From positions 1-64,000 of the forward strand of contig NZ_WPCW01000001.1 in NCBI RefSeq assembly GCF_011421425.1: a stretch of 64,000 nt of DNA, written 5' to 3'. The notes below the pieces were generated by a model. It made no database searches and had not been told where the DNA came from. It worked only from the letters and a program-made list of their open reading frames with translations. Positions within the stretch are counted from its first letter, which is position 1. Each line of letters begins with the position of its first letter. Origin of the DNA: Streptococcus catagoni. Its GTDB lineage: Bacteria > Bacillota > Bacilli > Lactobacillales > Streptococcaceae. Shown here in pieces: positions 7,810 through 14,619 of the stretch. The position numbers and the translations under genes were made by a program.

Positions 7810-8586
7810 TCAGATCGTTTTCAGTGTCACATCCAGAGCTCTTTTTACAGCAGGACGGTTGCTAATCTTTTTTGACCATTCCATGAGGTGTTGGTATTGG
7901 GAAAGATTTAAAAATTCAGCTGCGTTTTCATAGAGTTTATTCTCAGCTAGGCGGCCATACCAAGACCAAATGGCAATGTCAGCAATACTGTAGTCATGTC
8001 CAGCTATATATGGTTTTTTAGCCAATTCTTTATCAAGAAGATCCAGCTGACGCTTACTTTCCATGCTATAACGATTGATGGGGTATTCTAGTTTTTCTGG
8101 AGCATAGTGGAAGAAGTGTCCGAAACCACCTCCAAGAAAGGGAGCTGCCCCTGTTTGCCAAAATAGCCAGTTGAGGATCTCGGTTTTTTCCTGATTATTT
8201 TGGCCTAATAAGAGCTTATATTTTTCTGCTAGATAGAGTAAAATGTTTGACGATTCAAAAATACGTAGGGTCTCATCTTCAGATTGATCCACTAAGGCAG
8301 GAATCTTAGAGTTTGGATTAATAGCCACAAAGTCACTACCAAACTGCTGACCCTGCCCAATGTCAATCTTGTAGGCATCGTAGTCTAGGTTTTGCTGAGC
8401 TAATTCTTTTAGTTCTTCAAACATGATCAAGGGTTTGATACCATTTGGAGTCTCTAAGGTATAAAGCTGGTAAGGGGCTTGGCCCTTAGGAAGCACTTGC
8501 TCAAAGCGAGCACCTGAGCTTGCCTGGTTCAAATCGTCTTTTTTAGCAGTATTTTTCCAAATCTTGGGAAGTTCATAAGTAGACAT
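7810..8586 (-). CDS. yghU: Glutathione S-transferase family protein, YghU-like
   Basis: A 258-residue protein with an N-terminal thioredoxin-like domain (about 40-125; NPNSKIPALVD, then ESSNILLYLAEKY) and an all-helical C-terminal GST domain (ADIAIWSWYGRL near 207). The long N-terminal extension and FVAINPNSKIPA block match YghU, a nu-class enzyme with glutathione-dependent disulfide reductase and organic peroxide activity. It would be cytoplasmic and need glutathione or a similar thiol. It is a single-gene unit with its own terminator. Confidence 0.85.
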   Translation of the reverse strand: MSTYELPKIWKNTAKKDDLNQASSGARFEQVLPKGQAPYQLYTLETPNGIKPLIMFEELKELAQQNLDYDAYKIDIGQGQQFGSDFVAINPNSKIPALVDQSEDETLRIFESSNILLYLAEKYKLLLGQNNQEKTEILNWLFWQTGAAPFLGGGFGHFFHYAPEKLEYPINRYSMESKRQLDLLDKELAKKPYIAGHDYSIADIAIWSWYGRLAENKLYENAAEFLNLSQYQHLMEWSKKISNRPAVKRALDVTLKTI

Positions 8587-8723
8587 AAGCTAATTCTCTC
8601 AATCCTTTCTTTTCTAAGCTCATCATATCAAATTAAGACTGGATTGACAAAAGTTTGAATTGTCTTAAAGCTCTTGATAGCTTTAAGGCTAGGCCGAAAT
8701 TCGCTATATTTATGAAATGCTAG

Positions 8724-8751
8724 TGATTTTCTAGGGGAAATGTGTTAGAAT
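8724..8751 (+). promoter_or_regulatory. Promoter of the flavodoxin gene
   Basis: Extended -10 TGTTAGAAT (8743-8751) with a weak TGATTT -35 at 8724-8729, 33 nt upstream of the flavodoxin start. Confidence 0.55.
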
Positions 8752-8783
8752 AAGTACAGTTTTAGTTAGTTTTGGAGGAAATT

Positions 8784-9233
8784 ATGGCATTAGCAAAAAT
8801 CGTTTATGCCAGTATGACTGGAAATACTGAAGAAATTGCTGATATTGTTGCTAATAAATTGCAAGAATTAGGACATGATGTCGAAGTTGACGAGTGTACC
8901 TCAGTAGATGCTTCAGATTTTGAGGATGCTGATATAGCAATTGTTGCGACATATACCTATGGTGATGGTGACTTACCTGATGAGATTGTCGATTTTTATG
9001 AAGATTTGCAAGACTTGGATTTAAGTGGAAAAATATATGGCGTTGTTGGTTCAGGTGATACTTTTTACGATTATTTTTGTAAATCTGTAGACGAATTTGA
9101 AGCGCAATTCGCAATTACGGGTGCTACAAAGGGTGCTGATTCAGTTAAGGTTGACTTGGCAGCAGAAGATGAAGATATTGAAAACTTAGAAGCCTTTGCA
9201 GAACATATCTCAAAAGCCGTAGATGCTTTATAA
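8784..9233 (+). CDS. fld: Flavodoxin
   Basis: A 149-residue short-chain flavodoxin, a cytoplasmic FMN electron carrier. The FMN phosphate loop is SMTGNTEEIA (about 9-18); TYTYGDGDLPD and GSGDTFYDYFC form the flavin-binding loops. I chose ATG 8784 after TTTGGAGGAA (8771-8780) over an in-frame start 12 nt upstream lying within the ribosome site. A terminator follows at 9264-9293. The order flavodoxin, chorismate mutase, CLC protein, rplS is the same in pneumococcus. Confidence 0.93.
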   Translation: MALAKIVYASMTGNTEEIADIVANKLQELGHDVEVDECTSVDASDFEDADIAIVATYTYGDGDLPDEIVDFYEDLQDLDLSGKIYGVVGSGDTFYDYFCKSVDEFEAQFAITGATKGADSVKVDLAAEDEDIENLEAFAEHISKAVDAL

Positions 9234-9263
9234 TATCTTGGTTCTTGTAAAAAATGAAAGAAC

Positions 9264-9293
9264 AAATGTTAGGTTTATTCCTGACATTTTTTT
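9264..9293 (+). terminator. Terminator after flavodoxin
   Basis: Arms AAATGTTAGG (9264-9273) and CCTGACATTT (9280-9289, one G-U pair), 6-nt loop, followed by a U-run. Confidence 0.75.
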
Positions 9294-9356
9294 CATACTT
9301 GCCCATCATATTTAACTATAAATGTGAGTTATTGAAAGTAGAGGAGAATAGTCGTG

Positions 9357-9638
9357 ATGGATCTTCAGCAGATTCGGCAGGAAATCGATACCGTCGATAA
9401 AGAATTGGTCTCATTATTAGAAAAAAGGATGTTTCTAGTAGAGGAAGTGACTCATTATAAAAAGAACAAGAAACTGCCTGTTTTGGATATCAATAGAGAA
9501 AGGCAGGTTCTAAGGAGAGTTTCTTCTTACATTGTTAATAAGAAATTTGATAAGGCTATTTTGAGCTCAATGGCCTCTATTTTGGAAGTTTCTAGAGACT
9601 ATCAGAACCAAAAAATGGAAGAAGGCTTTGATGATTAA
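9357..9638 (+). CDS. Chorismate mutase, AroQ type
   Basis: A 93-residue helical protein starting MDLQQIRQEIDTVDKELVSLLEKRM, the AroQ-class signature. It converts chorismate to prephenate for phenylalanine and tyrosine synthesis. ATG 9357 follows GAGGAG (9341-9346); a GTG one codon upstream is also possible. The end overlaps the start of the CLC gene by 8 nt, so the two are co-translated although their functions are unrelated. Confidence 0.85.
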   Translation: MDLQQIRQEIDTVDKELVSLLEKRMFLVEEVTHYKKNKKLPVLDINRERQVLRRVSSYIVNKKFDKAILSSMASILEVSRDYQNQKMEEGFDD

Positions 9639-10857
9639 GTCTATTAAAGAAGCAAAAGTTATTGGAATTAAAACTTATCTAATCATAGGATTTCTAAGTC
9701 TACTGATTGGCTTGGTTGTAGGAACTGTTGACTTCATTTTTGGGATAGTTCTCTTGGAATTAGGATCATTTCGCACTGATCATCTGCTTTATTTGTTGCC
9801 ATTTTTAGCACCCATAGGTCTGATTATTGTTTATCTCTATAAACACTATGGTAAAAAGGCTAGCAAGGGGATGGCTTTGCTTTTTCTTATCGATCAAAAA
9901 GAGGAAAAAGAGCTTCCTTTGATTTTGATACCACTGGTTATAGTGACTACCTGGTTAACCCATCTTTTTGGAGGCAGTGCTGGGCGTGAGGGTGTTGCAG
10001 TACAAATTGGCGCCACCATTTCCCACTATTTCCATTCTTTTGTCAGAGTAGAGAATGCTTCTAAAATATTTTTAGTAGTAGGGATGTCCGCAGGTTTTGC
10101 TGGCTTATTTCAAACCCCTATGGCTGCTGTTTTATTTGCCTTAGAGGTGCTTGTTCTGGATCATATGGTATTTATAGCCTTGGTTCCAGCAGTTCTGGCA
10201 GCCTTTACGTCCTCCATGACTACTCAGGCCTTGGGTCTAGAGAAATTTTCAATTTCTTTGACTGGTCAACTTTCTATGACACCTCTGTTATTGCTTAAAT
10301 TCTTGTTATTGGGAATAGTCTTTGGCTTGGTAGGAAATCTTTTTGCCATCTCACTAAGTGCCTTAAAAACCTTATTTGCTGATAAAGTAAGGAATGCTTA
10401 TTGGCGCATAGCCTGTATTGGCCTGATTATTTCACTAGCAATTTTGCTGCTTCATCAGGGGCGTTATAGTGGTTTAGGAACCAATCTTATTGCCAGTGTT
10501 TTTTCTCATCAAGAAGTTTATAGCTATGATTGGCTACTCAAGCTTATTTTCACGGTTCTGACAATAGCAGCAGGCTATCAGGGAGGAGAAGTGACGCCAC
10601 TTTTTGCTATTGGTGCTTCTTTGGGATGTGTCCTTGCACCTATCCTTGGCCTGCCAGTATTGCTATGTGCAGCACTTGGCTATTGTGCGGTCTTTGCCTC
10701 AGCCACCAATACCTTTTTAACACCGGTCTTTATTGGCTTAGAAGTGTTTGGTGGTTCACAGACCTCAGCCTTCTTTTTGGTCGTAGCTATTTCTTATATG
10801 CTCAACCGCAAAGCTTCTATTTATCCTTTTCAAAAAATTGCTGAAAGCAGGGAATAG
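9631..10857 (+). CDS. CLC-family antiporter, probably the fluoride-exporting CLC-F type
   Basis: A 408-residue membrane protein with about 10-12 hydrophobic segments. The selectivity motif is GGSAGREGVAVQ with the gating glutamate at E120. The GSGIP serine motif of chloride CLCs is missing; a methionine lies there (KGM, M81). GYQGGEVTPLF carries T322. M81, E120 and T322 are each offset by exactly 2 from M79, E118 and T320, the fluoride-path residues of the Enterococcus casseliflavus CLC-F as I recall them. It probably exports fluoride in exchange for protons at the cell membrane. Streptococcus mutans has such genes (eriC1) near rplS. ATG 9631 is preferred over TTG 9628. No fluoride riboswitch is evident upstream. 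Confidence 0.82.
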   Translation: MIKSIKEAKVIGIKTYLIIGFLSLLIGLVVGTVDFIFGIVLLELGSFRTDHLLYLLPFLAPIGLIIVYLYKHYGKKASKGMALLFLIDQKEEKELPLILIPLVIVTTWLTHLFGGSAGREGVAVQIGATISHYFHSFVRVENASKIFLVVGMSAGFAGLFQTPMAAVLFALEVLVLDHMVFIALVPAVLAAFTSSMTTQALGLEKFSISLTGQLSMTPLLLLKFLLLGIVFGLVGNLFAISLSALKTLFADKVRNAYWRIACIGLIISLAILLLHQGRYSGLGTNLIASVFSHQEVYSYDWLLKLIFTVLTIAAGYQGGEVTPLFAIGASLGCVLAPILGLPVLLCAALGYCAVFASATNTFLTPVFIGLEVFGGSQTSAFFLVVAISYMLNRKASIYPFQKIAESRE

Positions 10858-10861
10858 TAGC

Positions 10862-10890
10862 TTTACAATTAGTAGGAAATTTGATAGAAT
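10862..10890 (+). promoter_or_regulatory. Promoter of rplS
   Basis: TTTACA (10862-10867), 17-nt spacer, extended -10 TGATAGAAT (10882-10890). The transcript would start near 10897, about 78 nt before rplS. Confidence 0.75.
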
Positions 10891-10896
10891 GTATTC

Positions 10897-10966
10897 CGTG
10901 TGTAATGGACATACAAAATAACGGCTAATCCGCTGAGACAAGTACCTAAGATTAGTAAGATAGGAG
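10897..10966 (+). ncRNA. rplS 5' leader, candidate L19 leader element
   Basis: The leader can form GTGTGT/ACATAC (about 10899-10915) and a second helix TAATC/GATTA (about 10927-10955) ahead of the ribosome site. L19 leaders are known autoregulatory elements in Firmicutes. The fit is by position and pairing, not by alignment. Confidence 0.45.
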
Positions 10967-10974
10967 AATATAAA

Positions 10975-11322
10975 ATGAATCCATTAATCCAAAGTTTGAC
11001 TGAAGGTCAACTTCGCTCTGACATTCCTGCTTTCCGCGCTGGAGACACTGTTCGCGTTCACGCAAAAGTTGTCGAAGGAACTCGCGAACGTATCCAAATC
11101 TTTGAAGGTGTAGTTATTGCACGTAAAGGTCAAGGAATCTCAGAAATGTACACAGTTCGTAAAATTTCTGGCGGTATCGGTGTAGAACGTACCTTCCCTA
11201 TCCACACTCCACGTGTTGATAAAATTGAAGTCGTACGCTACGGTAAAGTCCGTCGTGCTAAACTTTACTACCTACGTGCATTACAAGGTAAAGCAGCACG
11301 TATCAAAGAAATCCGTCGTTAA
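10975..11322 (+). CDS. rplS: 50S ribosomal protein L19
   Basis: A 115-residue protein at the usual length, with [16 protein letters not shown] and [10 protein letters not shown] blocks and the basic C-terminal [11 protein letters not shown] tail. L19 lies at the interface of the 30S and 50S subunits. The codons are those of a highly expressed gene (many CGT, GGT and GAA). It is a single-gene unit with its own promoter, leader and terminator. Confidence 0.98.
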   Translation: MNPLIQSLTEGQLRSDIPAFRAGDTVRVHAKVVEGTRERIQIFEGVVIARKGQGISEMYTVRKISGGIGVERTFPIHTPRVDKIEVVRYGKVRRAKLYYLRALQGKAARIKEIRR

Positions 11323-11364
11323 TCTAAGATACCTAGGGCGTCTAGAAATCGACAGAAAAATAGG

Positions 11365-11408
11365 AAACTGCCAAAGTGACAAAGTCACACGGCAGTTTTT
11401 CTTTTTTC
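11365..11408 (+). terminator. Terminator of rplS
   Basis: Outer arms AAACTGCC/GGCAGTTT (11365-11372, 11391-11398), inner stem GTGAC/GTCAC, followed by TTCTTTTTT. Confidence 0.88.
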
Positions 11409-11429
11409 CGAGATTTCAGCCCGAGTTCA

Positions 11430-11578
11430 ATTCAGGATACAGAGCCCGTCTAAATTTTCGAAAAAAATGCAAGCAATGCTGAAGAAGTTAAAAGACTTCA
11501 AAGCAATTGTGAGATTTTTGAGCAATTTAGGGCGAGTTCAACTAAAACACACTTGATTTCAGGTGTGTTTTTCTTTTT
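11430..11578 (+). ncRNA. Candidate small RNA or structured remnant ending in a terminator
   Basis: CTAAATT (near 11449) pairs with AATTTAG (near 11524), enclosing TGAAG/CTTCA and AGCAAT-type helices, and the segment ends in the terminator at 11544-11578. No strong promoter is visible, so it may be only a read-through structure. Confidence 0.3.
11544..11578 (+). terminator. Second intrinsic terminator in the rplS-nanE gap
   Basis: AAAACACAC/GTGTGTTTT arms (11544-11552, 11563-11571) followed by TTCTTTTTT. No gene lies between it and the rplS terminator. Confidence 0.8.
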
Positions 11579-11776
11579 TGCCAAGATTGTAGGATTTATT
11601 CAAATACAGGATTTGAAGACTCTAGATAAGAGCTTTTTTATTGCCTAAATCCGTGAATCTTTTGTAATAAAAGTTTTTTTCACTTTTTATCCCCTACGGG
11701 ATCCTTGTTTTAATCTTGGAATTTTATAGTAAGTCTCCTTATCAATGGTTAGTGATTTAAAGGGGGCTTCAATAGT

Positions 11777-11804
11777 TTGATCTATCAACTAACTGTGGTA
11801 AAAT
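11777..11804 (+). promoter_or_regulatory. Promoter of nanE
   Basis: TTGATC (11777-11782), 16-nt spacer, extended -10 TGGTAAAAT (11796-11804), 30 nt before the start codon. Confidence 0.65.
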
Positions 11805-11834
11805 GGGAAAGAATATATTTGAGGAGAAGCTGAG

Positions 11835-12515
11835 ATGGCAGAAATGAAAAATATAGCACCGGTCGTTATGTCTGACTTGCGAAAAGAGATTGTAAAGGTG
11901 CCGCAGGCGGTTCATGACTGTTCAGGTATCTATATTTATGGGCGACGCATACGTTCTGTTTTATTTAGTACAGACGTCTCCATTATTGCTAATCATAATG
12001 CCGATGCTATTTTAGCTGTTTATCCCTTTACCCCTAATCCAGCCATTTTAAAAAGCATCATGATGGTTTCTTCTGTTCCTGTCTTTGCAGGTATCGGAGG
12101 TGGTTTAACCACAGGTTTTCGCTGTGCCAATATGGGTTTGTTTTCTGAATCAGAAGGAGCTCAAGCTGTTGTGATCAATGGGCCTACAGAGATTGAAACC
12201 ATTGCCCAGATAAATGAAACTATAGATATTCCAATTATTTATACAGTGGTTTCAGAAGCAAGTAATATTAAAAGTCGCATTGAAGCTGGTGTCGATATCT
12301 TAAATATTAGTTGTGGAACTGAAACACCAAGAATAGTTAAGAAAATTAGAGAAGAATTTCCCGGTTTTCCCATCATGGCAACTGGCGGGCCGACTGAAGA
12401 AAGTGTTAAAGCAGTGATTGAAGCAGGAGCCAATGCTGTGACTATAACGCCGCCAAGTAATGGTGAACTTTTCAAAAAGAAAATGGAAAAGTATCGAAAA
12501 AGTCAAAAAGACTAA
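11835..12515 (+). CDS. nanE: N-acetylmannosamine-6-phosphate 2-epimerase
   Basis: A 226-residue TIM-barrel protein of the NanE family, converting ManNAc-6-P to GlcNAc-6-P in sialic acid and amino-sugar use. Family features are the C-terminal phosphate-binding region IMATGGPTEESV followed by GANAVTITPPS, and the lysine-containing SDLRKEIVKVPQAV block at the N-terminus. Unlike the usual nan cluster, no nanA, nanK or sialic acid transporter is adjacent; it is a single gene before a tRNA. Start ATG after GAGGAG (11820-11825). Confidence 0.85.
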   Translation: MAEMKNIAPVVMSDLRKEIVKVPQAVHDCSGIYIYGRRIRSVLFSTDVSIIANHNADAILAVYPFTPNPAILKSIMMVSSVPVFAGIGGGLTTGFRCANMGLFSESEGAQAVVINGPTEIETIAQINETIDIPIIYTVVSEASNIKSRIEAGVDILNISCGTETPRIVKKIREEFPGFPIMATGGPTEESVKAVIEAGANAVTITPPSNGELFKKKMEKYRKSQKD

Positions 12516-12525
12516 CGGTTTGATC

Positions 12526-12554
12526 TTGCATTTCTACATTTTCTAAGCTACAAT
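12526..12554 (+). promoter_or_regulatory. Promoter of tRNA-Arg
   Basis: TTGCAT (12526-12531), 17-nt spacer, TACAAT (12549-12554), 26 nt ahead of the mature tRNA 5' end. Confidence 0.65.
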
Positions 12555-12580
12555 AGATAAGGTAATTATTCCCTTATCAA

Positions 12581-12652
12581 GACCCCTTAGTTCAATGGAT
12601 ATAACAGCTCCCTCCTAAGGAGTAGTTGCTGGTTCGATTCCGGCAGGGGTCA
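12581..12652 (+). tRNA. tRNA-Arg (anticodon CCU)
   Basis: A 72-nt cloverleaf: acceptor arms GACCCCT/AGGGGTC, anticodon stem GCTCC/GGAGT around the loop CTCCTAA (anticodon CCT), and a T-loop TTCGATTC. It reads AGG codons. CCA is not encoded and would be added after transcription. Confidence 0.95.
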
Positions 12653-12661
12653 TATTATAGC

Positions 12662-12682
12662 GGCCAATTTTTGGCCTTTTTT
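12662..12682 (+). terminator. Terminator of tRNA-Arg
   Basis: GGCCAA/TTGGCC with a 3-nt loop, followed by six Ts, 10 nt after the tRNA. Confidence 0.85.
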
Positions 12683-12741
12683 CATTTTCATACATGACAA
12701 TCTGTGTAGGAAAAGGTTAGAAGTCGGATGAGGAAAGAAGA

Positions 12742-13956
12742 ATGCGTTTCAAAAAGAAGTATCTGGAAAATAAAATTGACTATGGGATTGTTTTTCCTGT
12801 TTTTTGTTTAATATTAATTGGTTTGGCTTCAATTTATGTTGCTGTCAGCCATGATTATCCAAGTAATGTTACAAAGATCATGGTCCAGCAAATATTGTGG
12901 GTTGGTTTTGGTTCTTTCTTTGCTTTTATTCTCATGTTTTTTAGCACAGCTTTTTTATGGAAACTAACCCCTTTTCTTTATCTTCTAGGATTATTCTTGA
13001 TGATTCTTCCACTTACCTTTTTTAGCCCTCAACTGGTAGCTGCTACAGGGGCTAAAAACTGGGTATCTATTGGTTCTGTTACTCTTTTTCAACCTTCAGA
13101 ATTTATGAAAATATCCTATATTCTGGTCTTGGCCAGATTAACAGTTTGGTTTAAGGGAAGAAAGGAAAGACTGAGCTTTGGTGATGATTGGAAGCTCTTA
13201 GGTTTATATATTTTACTAACGATCCCGGTAATGGTTTTCTTGGCTCTGCAAAAAGATTTGGGAACAGCCCTGGTTTTTCTAGCTATCCTTGCAGGTGTGA
13301 CCTTGGTTTCTGGCATTTCTTGGTGGATCCTCCTCCCCATTATTTTATGCCTTATTATTGCAGTAGTTTCTTTTTTCTTTATTTTTTTATTCCCGGAAGG
13401 AAAAGCTTTGCTCTACAAATTAGGCATGGATACCTATCAGATGAACCGTATTACAGCCTGGTTAACACCATTTGACTTTTCAGAATCTATTGCTTACCAG
13501 CAGACACAGAGTATGATTTCAGTAGGAAGTGGGGGAATGTTTGGTAAAGGCTTTAATCATGTTTCTCTTCCCGTGCCCGTTAGAGAAAGTGATATGATCT
13601 TTACAGTCATTGCCGAAAACTTTGGTTTTTTAGGTTCTGCCTTCTTACTCGTCTTGTATTTGGTGCTCATTTATCGCATGTTAAGAGTCACTTTTGATTC
13701 AAATAACCTCTTTTACACTTACATATCTATAGGTTTTATCATGATGATTCTTTTCCATATATTTGAAAATATAGGGGCTGCTATAGGCATTTTACCCCTT
13801 ACAGGTATTCCTCTTCCTTTCATTTCTCAAGGTGGCTCTTCCTTGATTTCTAATCTCATGGGCGTTGGACTGATTTTATCAATGAATTTTCAACATGTTG
13901 TGGCTAGAGAAAAAGAAAGTGAACTAGAACTACGTAGAAGCTATATTTATGATTAA
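12742..13956 (+). CDS. rodA: Rod shape-determining SEDS protein RodA (peptidoglycan glycosyltransferase)
   Basis: A 404-residue SEDS-family membrane protein with about ten transmembrane segments, a conserved loop QSMISVGSGGMFGKGF (about 255-270) and the C-terminal block PLTGIPLPFISQGGSSL. SEDS proteins polymerise lipid II glycan strands together with a class B PBP. Placement just before gyrB matches streptococcal rodA; ftsW lies elsewhere in these genomes. It would drive peripheral cell wall growth at midcell. Confidence 0.88.
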   Translation: MRFKKKYLENKIDYGIVFPVFCLILIGLASIYVAVSHDYPSNVTKIMVQQILWVGFGSFFAFILMFFSTAFLWKLTPFLYLLGLFLMILPLTFFSPQLVAATGAKNWVSIGSVTLFQPSEFMKISYILVLARLTVWFKGRKERLSFGDDWKLLGLYILLTIPVMVFLALQKDLGTALVFLAILAGVTLVSGISWWILLPIILCLIIAVVSFFFIFLFPEGKALLYKLGMDTYQMNRITAWLTPFDFSESIAYQQTQSMISVGSGGMFGKGFNHVSLPVPVRESDMIFTVIAENFGFLGSAFLLVLYLVLIYRMLRVTFDSNNLFYTYISIGFIMMILFHIFENIGAAIGILPLTGIPLPFISQGGSSLISNLMGVGLILSMNFQHVVAREKESELELRRSYIYD

Positions 13957-13959
13957 AAA

Positions 13960-14008
13960 ACTGGTCTTTGGGAGACTACCTTATTTTTCTCCTCAATACC
14001 AGTCTTTT
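13960..14008 (+). terminator. Probable terminator of rodA
   Basis: ACTGGT (13960-13965) pairs with ACCAGT (13998-14003), with partial inner pairing TTGGGAG/CTCCTCAA, followed by CTTTTATTTT. The helix is imperfect. Confidence 0.5.
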
Positions 14009-14042
14009 ATTTTGTAGAATACTATAAAAAATTGGTAAAATA

Positions 14043-14051
14043 TGATATAAT
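14043..14051 (+). promoter_or_regulatory. Extended -10 promoter directly upstream of the HAD gene
   Basis: TGATATAAT (14043-14051) ends 7 bases before the ATG at 14059, which puts the expected transcription start at or within a base of the start codon. Confidence 0.6.
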
Positions 14052-14058
14052 TAGGGTT

Positions 14059-14619
14059 ATGAATTATCAGGATTATATTTGGGATCTGGGTGGAACCTTA
14101 CTAGATAATTATGAGACATCCACTCAAGCCTTTATTCAAACTTTAGAAGAATTTAAACTTTCTGGAAGCCATGATGCTGTCTACCAAAAATTAAAAGAAT
14201 CTACAGAAATTGCCATTAATGAATTTGCCCCCAAACAACCACAGTTTTTGCAACGTTATAAGTCTAATGAAGCAAAAAAATTAGCTGATCCAGTTTGGTG
14301 TAAGGGTACAAAAGAGATTCTTCAAAAAATTGTAGCTAATGGTTCTCGGAATTTTTTAGTTTCGCACCGCAACCGGCAGGTCTTAGACCTCTTAGCAAAA
14401 GCAAATTTTCTGCCTTTTTTTACTGAAATCATTACTTCAGATAATGGTTTTGCCAGAAAACCTAACCCTGAGAGCCTTATCTATTTAAAAAACAAGTTTA
14501 AGATTACTAATGGATTGGTGATAGGGGACAGAGAAATAGATAGAGAAGCTGGACAAGCAGCCGGATTTGATTGTTTGCTTGTTGATGGAAAAAAATCACT
14601 AGTGGAGATAGTAAATTAA
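14059..14619 (+). CDS. HAD-superfamily hydrolase (phosphatase, subfamily IA)
   Basis: A 186-residue HAD protein: motif [13 protein letters not shown] (about 8-19), motif II in FLVSHRN, motif III lysine in FARKPNP, and motif [12 protein letters not shown]. In motif I the usual second aspartate position reads DLGGT; glycine replaces the second aspartate of DxD. This variant occurs in other streptococcal family members as I recall, but it may reduce phosphatase activity. The substrate is unknown. The stop overlaps the gyrB start (TAATG), a layout shared with other streptococci. I chose ATG 14059, as the protein begins MNYQDYIWD. Confidence 0.75.
   Translation: MNYQDYIWDLGGTLLDNYETSTQAFIQTLEEFKLSGSHDAVYQKLKESTEIAINEFAPKQPQFLQRYKSNEAKKLADPVWCKGTKEILQKIVANGSRNFLVSHRNRQVLDLLAKANFLPFFTEIITSDNGFARKPNPESLIYLKNKFKITNGLVIGDREIDREAGQAAGFDCLLVDGKKSLVEIVN

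Larger units (their letters stand above)
11323..11834. other. 512-bp intergenic region with two terminators and a structured middle
   Basis: After rplS come one clear terminator, about 135 bp of self-complementary sequence, a second terminator, and an AT-rich stretch leading to the nanE promoter. No convincing coding frame. See the separate terminator entries and the candidate small RNA. Confidence 0.6.

Noticed and set aside
9239..9356. Fluoride riboswitch ahead of the chorismate mutase/CLC genes
   Set aside because: Sequence shows the flavodoxin terminator and a weak promoter but none of the conserved fluoride riboswitch elements I know.
11213..11482. Open frame overlapping the end of rplS and its terminator
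   Set aside because: It is a frame shadow of rplS running through the terminator hairpin, without a ribosome site or homology.
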